Assembly (NCBI RefSeq): GCF_000379725.1
Contig: NZ_KB903625.1
Span: 52,037-116,036 of the forward strand
Direction: 5' to 3'
DNA length: 64,000 nucleotides
Source of the DNA: Cytophaga aurantiaca DSM 3654
Lineage (GTDB): Bacteria; Bacteroidota; Bacteroidia; Cytophagales; Cytophagaceae
The notes beneath the pieces are model-generated. The model ran no database searches. It had not been told where the DNA came from and worked only from the letters and a program-made list of their open reading frames with translations. The translations under genes were made by a program, and so were the position numbers. The first letter of the stretch is position 1; each line of letters begins with the position of its first letter. Below are positions 49,639-58,873 of the stretch, piece by piece.

Positions 49639-50613
49639 CTATTGCTTATTCTTCTTTTTTTCTTCCTTCTCCTTACGCTTAACAGCACCTCTAAGCAGGA
49701 AGCTTCCTTTCAGCAATTCCAGATCTTCATCTAATTTCTGAGAACTGGTTTCAAGATTTTTAATTGTTGCTTTTAAATGCGCTCCGGACGCATCATCATG
49801 TAATAATACTCCGATTGTACTGTTGGGATCCTGACTAGCAGTTTTTAAGTTATTGACCATCACTGCTGCAGAATCAGCCATCTGCTGAAGCTTGTCAATA
49901 CTTGCAGACATGGATTTAAACATCACAGTATCTGTAACAAGTTCGTTCAGTAATGTACCTTCATCATCCAATTTAGCAGTGTAATTAGATAAAGATGCTA
50001 TTAGCTCCTGCGCTTTTACAGACGCCTGCTGAAGGGACTTTGTTGTTGCATTGATGTTATTAAAGATGGATTCATCTGTCATCAGTTTACCAATAGTACC
50101 TTGTCCATCTACCATTCGTTTACTGATTATTTTAAAGTCATTTGTAATGGCGAGAATGTTTTTATTGTTCTGCTGAAGCGTATTCATTACGTCATCTGTT
50201 GAAAGAATAACACCTACAGTCAATACATCATTTTCTTGTATTTCTCCGGCTTGTTCTGTACCACCATAAATGATCAGAATTTTATTCCCGATCAATCCAT
50301 CCGAACCAAGTTTTACCTTTGAATCTTTGCGAATGTATTTCTGAGAATTCTGATCAATATTCATTTCTACTTCTACCTGTGATTTTCCGTAGAACTGCAG
50401 CGATTTAACAGTACCTATTTTCACACCTGAATACCATATATTACTCCCCGGCAGCAATCCGTTTACATCATCAAATACAGCCGTGATTTTCATCTTTTTT
50501 GTAAATGTTGTATGCAAATTACCAACCGTTAATATACCTGCCAGCAATATCAATATTCCAACAAGCACGAACATACCAACTATGACCGCACGTTTATTTG
50601 GTGACTCTTTCAT
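49639..50613 (-). CDS. mlaD: MlaD-type substrate-binding protein
   Basis: A 324-residue MCE protein: one N-terminal helix (AVIVGMFVLVGILILLAGIL), then the MCE domain (about 38-125; VFDDVNGLLPGSNIWYSGVK and GLIGNKILIIYGG) and a long helical tail to residue 300. It anchors in the inner membrane and carries lipid toward or from the periplasm. The basic, Lys-rich C-terminus is typical of Bacteroidota. It overlaps mlaF by one base. Confidence 0.85.
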   Translation of the reverse strand: MKESPNKRAVIVGMFVLVGILILLAGILTVGNLHTTFTKKMKITAVFDDVNGLLPGSNIWYSGVKIGTVKSLQFYGKSQVEVEMNIDQNSQKYIRKDSKVKLGSDGLIGNKILIIYGGTEQAGEIQENDVLTVGVILSTDDVMNTLQQNNKNILAITNDFKIISKRMVDGQGTIGKLMTDESIFNNINATTKSLQQASVKAQELIASLSNYTAKLDDEGTLLNELVTDTVMFKSMSASIDKLQQMADSAAVMVNNLKTASQDPNSTIGVLLHDDASGAHLKATIKNLETSSQKLDEDLELLKGSFLLRGAVKRKEKEEKKKNKQ

Positions 50614-51386
50614 TATTTAATAAAATTATAATTATAAAAACTTTGTATCCGTTCATCTTTATCTGCAAACACGTCTTCAAAAGAACCTGTTTTTACAAAT
50701 ATCCCATCCAGCAACATTGCAACACGATCACCTGTTTCCTTGGCACACGTTAAATCGTGTGTAATGATAATAGAAGACGTATTGTATTTTTGCTGCACTT
50801 CGTTAATCAATTCATTTATTTCAAGACATGTTATCGGATCTAAACCGGATGTAGGCTCATCATACAACATGATTTGGGGCTTTAGAATCAACGTACGGGC
50901 AATGCCTATACGCTTGCGTTGTCCTCCAGACAAATCAGATGGCATCTGATTCAATTTATCAATTAAGCCTACTGCTTCCAATACTTCTTCTACTGAATCT
51001 TTAACTTCCCCTTTGCTCAGATTTTTAAAATTCATCGTTAAAGGAAATTCCAGATTTTGACGCACATCCATACTATCATACAAGGCGCTGCTTTGAAAAG
51101 CAAAACCTATATGGAGTCTTAAGGCATCCAGTTCTTTTTGACTTAATTTATCAACTTCTTTTCCTAATACCTCTACCACTCCGGAATCCGGCTTCAACAG
51201 ACCTACTAATATTTTAATTAAAACCGACTTACCTGTTCCTGATTTTCCGAGTACGACAACATTCTCTCCTTTATGAACATCCAAATCAATTCCTTTTAAT
51301 ACATGCAAGTCGCCAAAGGATTTGTACAATCCTTTAATGGAAATAGCCTTTTCATTTATATCAATATTGTGTGCTTTCTTTTCCAT
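50613..51386 (-). CDS. mlaF: MlaF-type ABC transporter ATPase
   Basis: A 257-residue ABC ATPase. Walker A is VLGKSGTGKSVLIK (about 46), the signature LSGGQRKRIGIA at about 148, Walker B ILKPQIMLYDEPTSGLDP at about 163, and ITHDLTCAKETGDR follows. KSGTGKSV with FAFQSSALYDSMDV is typical of MlaF. It powers the MlaE permease. It starts 2 bp after mlaE ends. Confidence 0.9.
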   Translation of the reverse strand: MEKKAHNIDINEKAISIKGLYKSFGDLHVLKGIDLDVHKGENVVVLGKSGTGKSVLIKILVGLLKPDSGVVEVLGKEVDKLSQKELDALRLHIGFAFQSSALYDSMDVRQNLEFPLTMNFKNLSKGEVKDSVEEVLEAVGLIDKLNQMPSDLSGGQRKRIGIARTLILKPQIMLYDEPTSGLDPITCLEINELINEVQQKYNTSSIIITHDLTCAKETGDRVAMLLDGIFVKTGSFEDVFADKDERIQSFYNYNFIK

Positions 51387-51388
51387 TT

Positions 51389-52180
51389 TTAGAAAAATCT
51401 AATCCAATTACTTATCTGTACAATCACAATTTCTTCAACGAAAATAAGAAACATGGATGTTACAACTGCCTGGTTTGCAGCTTTACCAACACCACGCGTA
51501 CCTTGAGTTGCATTAAATCCTTTATAACAACCTACAATTCCGATTGTAAATCCAAAAACCAACGACTTGGTAACGGAAGAGAAAATATCTATAAAGTTTA
51601 TATCACTAAATCCACTTTGGAAAAAGTTGGAAAAACTTGTTGTATCATTTGCATGAACATTTACAAATGCACCTAACAAGCCTACAAAACTACAGTAAAA
51701 TGACAACACACATACCATCAATGTTGTAGCAATAATCCTGCTAACAGCTAAATATTTAAATGGATTAATTGCGGATACTTCCATCGCATCAATTTGTTCC
51801 GTCACTTTCATAGAACCTAATTCTGCACCGATACTTGAACCTACCTTACCCGCACATATTAATGCGGTAACAAGCGGCCCCAATGCACGAACCAATGCGA
51901 TTGAAATAAGAGAAGGTAACCAGGATGTTGCTCCAAATACTTCAAGGGAAGGTCTGGATTGTTTTGTAAAAACCAAGCCCGTAACAAAACCCGTTAGTGT
52001 AATCAATGGCAAGGATTTTATTCCTACTTCATAACACTGATCTATTACCTGACGAAAATGAAATGGTGGTTTAAAAACCTGCTTAAAAAACAGTGCAATA
52101 AATGCAAAGGCATCATACACTCCTTTGAAGGTTTCATCAATTCCTCTGGAAAAAATATATGGCCTGATTTTTTTAGTCAT
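51389..52180 (-). CDS. mlaE: MlaE-type ABC permease
   Basis: A 263-residue membrane protein of the MlaE family with about five helices. Conserved blocks are LPLITLTGFVTGLVFTKQSR, ALGPLVTALICAGKVGSSIG, ELGSMKVTEQIDAMEVSAIN and TQGTRGVGKAANQAVV. It moves phospholipid between membranes with MlaF and MlaD. It is the first gene of the three-gene unit. Confidence 0.9.
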   Translation of the reverse strand: MTKKIRPYIFSRGIDETFKGVYDAFAFIALFFKQVFKPPFHFRQVIDQCYEVGIKSLPLITLTGFVTGLVFTKQSRPSLEVFGATSWLPSLISIALVRALGPLVTALICAGKVGSSIGAELGSMKVTEQIDAMEVSAINPFKYLAVSRIIATTLMVCVLSFYCSFVGLLGAFVNVHANDTTSFSNFFQSGFSDINFIDIFSSVTKSLVFGFTIGIVGCYKGFNATQGTRGVGKAANQAVVTSMFLIFVEEIVIVQISNWIRFF

Positions 52181-52455
52181 CTAAAATTGTACGTATTTAA
52201 GGAGATTAAAATTATTATTTTTAAAATTGTCAGATGTTTTTATTTAATAACATAAGTTACTACAATAAAGCAACGCGGGCAACATATGTAAGAATATAAT
52301 TTCCGATATGCTGCCACATATGTACGACAATGTTTTTTAAGTAGAGTTACACAATAAAAAGAAATAGTTACATTTATATGAACTTATAGATTTTGATTTT
52401 ATTTTTAATCAAAATTACATCTCAACATATCGCATACATAAATCTAAAATCATTC

Positions 52456-52998
52456 ATGCAAGAATCAGATTCTACAAACATCTTTAGTAGTTATTCAGAC
52501 GAAAAGTTACGTACAACATTAGATGACCTAAGTACGCTGGACTCAACTGCTATCGTTTCGTTGAAACAAGAGTTCATGAATAGAGAAATGTTTGAAGAGT
52601 CTTTTGCTATTGATACATTTTTTAGTGCTAAGTTCGATCCATCAAAACTTTCTTTAAAAGAAATACAGAAATTAGTATCCGATCGACTGCAGACAGGCGA
52701 ATCTATACAAAGCATCAAACTTGACCTTGCAGATCATGGAATTACATTTGAAAACTTAATCAACAAGGAAGCCATATTGGTTGATGCAATTTCTAATAAA
52801 ATTGCAAACGCAACAGACGAAAGTAAAGATGAAGCCTACATCAATGCAGAATTAAAAAAGGAATATAACTTCAGCGATGAAGAAATTATTGATGTAAAAA
52901 AGAATATAAAAGGTCGAAACCGCTTGTATGTAATCCTAGCAATATGTGTAACACTGTTTTATCTAGCAAGATTTATCCTTAGACTTATGATGTATTAA
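52456..52998 (+). CDS. Protein of unknown function with C-terminal membrane anchor
   Basis: A 180-residue protein from the ATG at 52456 (the frame is open further upstream, but MQESDSTNIF is the natural start). It is acidic and helical, with one hydrophobic helix at the end (VILAICVTLFYLARFIL), so it is probably tail-anchored with the bulk in the cytoplasm. No family was recognised. Confidence 0.55.
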   Translation: MQESDSTNIFSSYSDEKLRTTLDDLSTLDSTAIVSLKQEFMNREMFEESFAIDTFFSAKFDPSKLSLKEIQKLVSDRLQTGESIQSIKLDLADHGITFENLINKEAILVDAISNKIANATDESKDEAYINAELKKEYNFSDEEIIDVKKNIKGRNRLYVILAICVTLFYLARFILRLMMY

Positions 52999-53043
52999 TG
53001 GTGTATTCATCTTAAAAAATTTACAGGGTAAACATTCACTACC

Positions 53044-53090
53044 TGAAAAAAGAAATCCCTTCGCTTGATATAGTTATAGCAAAGGGATTT
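53044..53090 (-). terminator. Terminator downstream of tRNA-Glu copy 1
   Basis: AAATCCCTTCGC (53053-53064) and GCAAAGGGATTT (53079-53090) pair with one mismatch. Read on the minus strand a T-rich run follows. Confidence 0.75.
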
Positions 53091-53096
53091 TAGTTG

Positions 53097-53168
53097 TAGC
53101 CTGTACGGGAATCGAACCCGTGTTTCGTCCGTGAAAGGGACGCGTCCTAACCCCTAGACGAACAGGCC
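53097..53168 (-). tRNA. tRNA-Glu (anticodon TTC), copy 1
   Basis: The minus-strand sequence begins GGCCTGTTCGTCTAGGGGTT. The anticodon stem is CGTCC/GGACG with loop CTTTCAC, giving TTC. The T-arm is ACGGG-TTCGATT-CCCGT. CCA is not encoded. The first acceptor pair would be G-U. It is identical to copy 2. Confidence 0.9.
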
Positions 53169-53231
53169 TTTTTAAATAAATTTGTTTTAATCAACCGTTA
53201 AATTTCAACTATGTGAATTCGGGATTGATGC

Positions 53232-53266
53232 AGAAAAAGAAAAGCTCACTTAACTGAGTGAGCTTT
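53232..53266 (-). terminator. Terminator downstream of tRNA-Glu copy 2
   Basis: AAAGCTCACT (53241-53250) and AGTGAGCTTT (53257-53266) pair around 6 bases. Read on the minus strand a T-rich run follows. Confidence 0.8.
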
Positions 53267-53281
53267 AACGTATAATCTCTG

Positions 53282-53353
53282 TAGCCTGTACGGGAATCGA
53301 ACCCGTGTTTCGTCCGTGAAAGGGACGCGTCCTAACCCCTAGACGAACAGGCC
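53282..53353 (-). tRNA. tRNA-Glu (anticodon TTC), copy 2
   Basis: Identical to copy 1 over its whole length, 185 bp away. Each copy has its own terminator, so they look like separate transcripts. Confidence 0.9.
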
Positions 53354-53446
53354 TTTTTCTAAAGGTTTGCAAAACTAGGAATTTTTTCGACAATTACAAA
53401 ACCATTGAAACTATTTTTTGCCAAAATAAATAAAAAGGCCGCTGGT

Positions 53447-53477
53447 TTGACTTTGGGGATGCGTTATTGTATGTTTG
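53447..53477 (+). promoter_or_regulatory. Bacteroidota promoter of gap
   Basis: A TTG at 53447-53449, 20 bp, then TATGTTTG at 53470-53477: a full match to TTG-N19-21-TAnnTTTG, 58 bp upstream of the ATG. Confidence 0.8.
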
Positions 53478-53523
53478 TAGCTTATTCTGTATTAGTGCAG
53501 AATTGTATAAGTTGAAAGTTTAA

Positions 53524-54543
<1,020 letters not shown>

Positions 54544-54570
54544 TTAATTAACGTTTCCCTTTAATATTAA

Positions 54571-54602
54571 AATCCCCCGATTGGTATCGGGGGATTTTTT
54601 TT
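54571..54602 (+). terminator. Terminator of gap
   Basis: AATCCCCCGA (54571-54580), loop TTGGTA, TCGGGGGATT (54587-54596), then a T-run. Confidence 0.95.
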
Positions 54603-54611
54603 GCTATCTAC

Positions 54612-54646
54612 ACAAAAAGACCTGTATAGATCGGGATCTATACAGG
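54612..54646 (-). terminator. Terminator of the DinB-like gene
   Basis: CCTGTATAGAT (54621-54631) and ATCTATACAGG (54636-54646) with a 4-base loop. Read on the minus strand TCTTTTTGTG follows. Confidence 0.8.
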
Positions 54647-54673
54647 CCTTTTATATTTCACTAATATCCTCAA

Positions 54674-55258
54674 CTATTCATATGTAGGAAGATCCGGGAT
54701 ATCGTCAAACTCTTTCACTTCCGTTTCTCTGAAATTGCTTCGAACTTCATTATCTAGTTTTTTCTTTTGACGAACATGATGACGGAAATGCATCTCTATT
54801 AATTGAAACCATTCTTCAGCCGATAGATAGCCCAGACTTGGGTGCTTTACTTTCTTCGTTGGTTTTTTATAATCAATTTCTTTAGCAGCTTTATATACTA
54901 CTTTTAAAAACCGGTAAAAATCATCCTTTACTTTTTCAGTACTTAACGGCTGACTCGGTTCTTTATACGGATTGCTTTTGTGCTTATACGGCAAATAACT
55001 TCCTACTGAAAACTGAATGAATCCCTTAAAAGATTTACCCTCTTTTTTAGCACTCACATCTTTCGTCTGAAGACATTCCTGAATTGCTTTAAGATGAACT
55101 TCCTGGGAATATATAAGCAAGTGATCATATAGCTGGCCAATTGTCCAACTTGTAGGATTTACCTTCTTCTTGAATTGATTTGTACCATAAAAGTCCAATT
55201 CCTTTAACCAATACTTAGACAAGGGTAATAACTTCTTATATGTATCTTCTGCGCTCAT
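54674..55258 (-). CDS. DinB-like metal-binding protein
   Basis: A 194-residue four-helix protein. The first His is in SWTIGQLYDHLLIY (about 46), the second pair in LIEMHFRHHVRQKK (about 160), and HPSLGYLSAEEWF sits between. These are the DinB-superfamily metal-site positions. Members act as thiol-linked transferases or have unknown roles; the substrate cannot be read. Confidence 0.75.
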   Translation of the reverse strand: MSAEDTYKKLLPLSKYWLKELDFYGTNQFKKKVNPTSWTIGQLYDHLLIYSQEVHLKAIQECLQTKDVSAKKEGKSFKGFIQFSVGSYLPYKHKSNPYKEPSQPLSTEKVKDDFYRFLKVVYKAAKEIDYKKPTKKVKHPSLGYLSAEEWFQLIEMHFRHHVRQKKKLDNEVRSNFRETEVKEFDDIPDLPTYE

Positions 55259-55286
55259 TATAACACGTTCATTGCTATGTGCAATA

Positions 55287-55376
55287 TTAATTATAATTCA
55301 CGTCAAAATAAGTAGCTGTTAATAAAATCAACGCAATTAATAACCAGGTAGCGGTAAAAATTAAAAGGGATGACAT
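55287..55376 (-). CDS. Possible 29-residue membrane peptide
   Basis: The frame MSSLLIFTATWLLIALILLT, then ATYFDVNYN, has one strong hydrophobic helix and a polar end. It resembles in size and layout the single-helix small subunits of membrane complexes (such as CydX or KdpF), though no clear relation is seen. The start codon lies in the arm of a hairpin (55364-55397). Short length means chance is possible. Confidence 0.35.
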   Translation of the reverse strand: MSSLLIFTATWLLIALILLTATYFDVNYN

Positions 55377-55397
55377 TTAAAAAAATATCATCCCTTT
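55364..55397. repeat. Hairpin over the start of the small frame
   Basis: AAAGGGATGA (55364-55373) and TCATCCCTTT (55388-55397) pair around 14 A/T-rich bases. It could be a terminator for a plus-strand transcript or cover the start of the minus-strand frame. The rest of 55398-55632 is AT-rich with no reading frame. Confidence 0.5.
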
Positions 55398-55632
55398 CAT
55401 TAGAAGTATAGTATAAAAGATATCAAAAATATTGTCCCTAAAAGTATAAGACAAATATGTACCTTATTTATTAATAAACAACAATTTTAAAGAATAATAT
55501 TCATTGATATATATCAACAAATATTATTATAAATTGAAAATCAATCAATTAATAAAATTTTAAATATATTAATTAACATACATTTATATGTAATATAAAT
55601 ATTTGAATAAAGAAAAAGTGTTTAAACATCTA

Positions 55633-56364
55633 TTAATTGAGATCTCTAAGCGAGAAAACCACATCCGGAAAATGTTCCGGGTCATCTAAAATTCTGCAGT
55701 ATTTTCGGGCAATTACTTCGGGTGCTACCAATTGACCGGATGCCTGTAATGCTAAAAACCGATCCACCGTTGAAAAAGAATCAGAAGTGGTTTCTCTTAT
55801 CTTTTGCTGCATCGCTGTATCAACCACACCTGGCGCAACCGAAAAGATTCGTGTGCGATTGTCACCCGCCAATTCTAATTCTCTTGCAACATGTCTGGAG
55901 AAATGATCTAAGCCGGCTTTAGCTGCTCCATATAGCGACCAACCATCAATTACCTTTGCTGCTGCTCCTGATGATACAGACAAGATAATACGACTGTTGT
56001 ATTTGCTCTTCGGAATTTTAAGGAACGCACTTATCAATTGTATGGATGCAATCAAATTCACTTGCATTAAACGCTGAATCTCTACTTCAGAATATGCTTG
56101 AGCATATTGAATCGGATCAATAACTCCGGCGTTATTTATCAAATAAAGTTTTTCCGTTTCTGTGTGTTTCGCTTTAAAGATTTCAGCAGTCTTTGCTACC
56201 TGTGCAGGATCGCTCAGGTCTGCATACACATGTGTGTAATGTATATGTTCAATCGTACAAGTCCTGGATATTCCTATGACACGCGTATCCTCTCTTTCCA
56301 ATAACACTAATGCTATTGCCTTTCCAATCCCGGAAGAAGTACCGCTGATGTAATAGGAGTTCAT
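55633..56364 (-). CDS. SDR oxidoreductase (benzil/sepiapterin reductase-like)
   Basis: A 243-residue SDR. GTSSGIGKA is at about residues 8-16, NNAGV at about 77, S in SVSSGAAA and YGAAK at about 145-149 (catalytic Tyr and Lys), then APGVVDTAMQ. The start MNSYYISGTSSGIGKAIA and SR after strand 2 resemble YueD/sepiapterin reductase-like, NADPH-dependent members. Its start codon shares one base with the hslU stop (TAATG), so it is coupled to hslU. Confidence 0.8.
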   Translation of the reverse strand: MNSYYISGTSSGIGKAIALVLLEREDTRVIGISRTCTIEHIHYTHVYADLSDPAQVAKTAEIFKAKHTETEKLYLINNAGVIDPIQYAQAYSEVEIQRLMQVNLIASIQLISAFLKIPKSKYNSRIILSVSSGAAAKVIDGWSLYGAAKAGLDHFSRHVARELELAGDNRTRIFSVAPGVVDTAMQQKIRETTSDSFSTVDRFLALQASGQLVAPEVIARKYCRILDDPEHFPDVVFSLRDLN

Positions 56365-57761
56365 TATAAAATAAACTGACTTAGATCTCTATTTTTAACC
56401 AACCCATTCATTTTCTGATGCACATATTCTTTTGTTATTACAATCGGTGCTTCACTCATTCTTCGATCCGGCACTTCAAACAACAGCTCATTCAGCAAAT
56501 GACTCATAACAGTATGTAATCTTCTTGCACCTATGTTTTCAACTTCAACATTCAACTCAAATGCAATTTCAGCAATCGCTTTCAGCGCATCGTCTTCAAA
56601 CGTTATAACAACATTTTCTGAACTCAGCAATGCTTCATACTGTCTGGTCAGGGCATTTTTAGGCTCTTTTAGGATATGATAAAAATCTCCTTGAGTAAGA
56701 CTGTTTAATTCTACACGGATCGGAAACCGTCCCTGCAATTCAGGAATCAGATCAGATGGTTTAGAAATATGAAATGCACCTGCTGCAATAAACAAGATGT
56801 GATCTGTATGTACGATACCGTATTTGGTGTTTACAGCACTGCCTTCCACAATCGGAAGTAAATCTCTCTGAACCCCTTCTCTGCTGACATCCGGACCGCT
56901 TCCCTTTTTAGAAGAAGCTACTTTATCAATTTCATCTATAAATATAATTCCCATGTTCTCTGCTTTACGAATGGCTTCGTCTTTTACATCGTCCATGTCA
57001 ATTAATTTAGCAGACTCTTCTTCCATTAATATTTTACGCGCTTCAGAAATGGCAAGCTTCCTTTTTTTGGTTTTCTTCGGAATCATATTTCCGATCATTT
57101 CCTGAATGTTCATCATAGATGCTTCATCCATTGCACCGCCCACAACGCCAACACCGGGTCCTTGCTGCTGTACATTAATCTCTACTTTACGCTCATCCAA
57201 TTCACCTTTGCGAATCTTCTCACGAAACAATTCTCGTGTACGTTCATTTAACTCTTCATCATTGTTAGGCACCTCTGTACTATCAACAGGAACATCTGAG
57301 CGATTGCTTTTAAAACCTAAACCTGCTGATTTAACAGGCGGAATCAACAGATCTAAAATAATATCTTCAACAACCTGCGCAGCTTTTATTTTGACTTCTT
57401 CTTTCTTCTGAGTCTTAACCATGTTCACGGCCTGCTCTACCAGATCGCGTACCATGCTTTCTACATCGCGGCCAACATAACCTACTTCTGTAAATTTAGA
57501 TGCTTCAACCTTAGTAAATGGAGCATCTGCAAGCTTTGCAAGGCGGCGTGCGATTTCAGTTTTGCCAACACCCGTCGGACCAATCAACAGGATATTATTC
57601 GGCATAATTTCTTTTCGCATATCTTCTTGAGCATACATCCTTCTCCAACGGTTGCGCAATGCAATTGCTACATTTCGTTTTGCATCTGCTTGTCCGATTA
57701 TATACTTATCCAACTCCGCTACAATTTCTGTAGGTGTTAGTAATCCTTCTAAAGCTGCCAT
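56364..57761 (-). CDS. hslU: ATP-dependent protease ATPase subunit HslU
   Basis: A 465-residue AAA+ unfoldase that feeds the HslV protease. ELDKYIIGQADAKRNVAIAL at the N-terminus, Walker A GPTGVGKTEIAR (about 60), the GYVGRD pore loop (about 88), Walker B IIFIDEIDKVAS (about 273) and sensor/Arg positions are all present. The I domain (about 110-240) has QQGPGVGVVGGAMDEA. hslV is not in the window. A downstream SDR is fused to its operon. Confidence 0.95.
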   Translation of the reverse strand: MAALEGLLTPTEIVAELDKYIIGQADAKRNVAIALRNRWRRMYAQEDMRKEIMPNNILLIGPTGVGKTEIARRLAKLADAPFTKVEASKFTEVGYVGRDVESMVRDLVEQAVNMVKTQKKEEVKIKAAQVVEDIILDLLIPPVKSAGLGFKSNRSDVPVDSTEVPNNDEELNERTRELFREKIRKGELDERKVEINVQQQGPGVGVVGGAMDEASMMNIQEMIGNMIPKKTKKRKLAISEARKILMEEESAKLIDMDDVKDEAIRKAENMGIIFIDEIDKVASSKKGSGPDVSREGVQRDLLPIVEGSAVNTKYGIVHTDHILFIAAGAFHISKPSDLIPELQGRFPIRVELNSLTQGDFYHILKEPKNALTRQYEALLSSENVVITFEDDALKAIAEIAFELNVEVENIGARRLHTVMSHLLNELLFEVPDRRMSEAPIVITKEYVHQKMNGLVKNRDLSQFIL

Positions 57762-57776
57762 CCAAATTTTTATTTA

Positions 57777-58817
57777 TTATTTCTTAATCCATTCATTGAT
57801 ATTCAATCCCAAAGTAAAAAAGCTGCTGCCTCCTTTGATTGAATAATACGTGCGCGTAAAGCCAATATCAAATTTCTTTACACGCATCATGAAACCCCAG
57901 GAAAGACCGGCTCCTGCAGAGCGGTCCTGCAGACGCATTTCTCTTCTCATTAAAAAATTATATCCAAAACGTGCGTGAATATTCTTTGTCAACAGCAATT
58001 CGCCGCCAATTACAAAATGTCTTAATAACTTATCTGAAAACGTGGTTTCAATTGGAGTCACCGTTCCATCTAAATTCACTTTCACATTAATAGACGGGTC
58101 ATTATAAACAATATCAAATTTATATAAATGATGTGTCGTAAGTGAAAAACGCAACGGCATATGTTCCGGTTTAAACGTTGCACCCAACTGTATATCAAAA
58201 GGTAAATTTACGGGTTGATCTTTTACGTAATTATTCAGATTGAAACCAACATTTTTAAACGTTAAGCCCACCGTCAATTGTTGCTTGGGATGCTTATAAA
58301 GCGTCCCAAAGTCAACCATTACAGCCGAAGCGTTATAGGTCTCAATGGAAGAATGAACGTATTTTAAATTTGCGCCCATTGAAAACGGCCCGAGGCTTTT
58401 TGCATATCCAAGAATCACTGCATATTCATTCGGACTAAAAACTGCTCCTGTAGCATTGCCCGAAGCATCTATCTGATCTATTTTCCCATAACTGAAATAA
58501 TTCAATCCCACACTTAAGGTCCCTTTATCTTCCTTTAATTTATAGGCACCAAACAGTGTTGTTTTTTTTATGTCTGCAAAAAATGGTTGATAGGTAAAGC
58601 TAACGGTTTTATGAACGCTATCATTTAATAAAGCAGGATTTGAATAACCCATTGCAACATCTCTATCCTGGATCGATACGTTGTATCCGCCAACTGCTGC
58701 CTGACGGGCTGCAACCGGCACTTCAAGAAAAGAATAGCCTGTACGTCCGCCTAATTGGGCCAGCGATGTGAAGGGCAACAAAAGAATCAAATAAATAAAA
58801 AAACGCATTCGTATCAT
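57777..58817 (-). CDS. porQ: T9SS protein PorQ
   Basis: A 346-residue outer-membrane protein of the PorQ family, with a signal to TSLAQ (about 21). The start GRTGYSFLEVPVAARQAAVG, then DVAMGYSNPALLND, are family hallmarks; the rest has barrel-like alternating strands. PorQ supports type IX secretion. It lies 15 bp upstream of hslU on the same strand. Confidence 0.85.
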   Translation of the reverse strand: MIRMRFFIYLILLLPFTSLAQLGGRTGYSFLEVPVAARQAAVGGYNVSIQDRDVAMGYSNPALLNDSVHKTVSFTYQPFFADIKKTTLFGAYKLKEDKGTLSVGLNYFSYGKIDQIDASGNATGAVFSPNEYAVILGYAKSLGPFSMGANLKYVHSSIETYNASAVMVDFGTLYKHPKQQLTVGLTFKNVGFNLNNYVKDQPVNLPFDIQLGATFKPEHMPLRFSLTTHHLYKFDIVYNDPSINVKVNLDGTVTPIETTFSDKLLRHFVIGGELLLTKNIHARFGYNFLMRREMRLQDRSAGAGLSWGFMMRVKKFDIGFTRTYYSIKGGSSFFTLGLNINEWIKK

Positions 58818-58873
58818 TTTATTAGCAAAACGTAAAACGGAAGCAGATGGTATCTGCTTCCGTAATTTACTTG

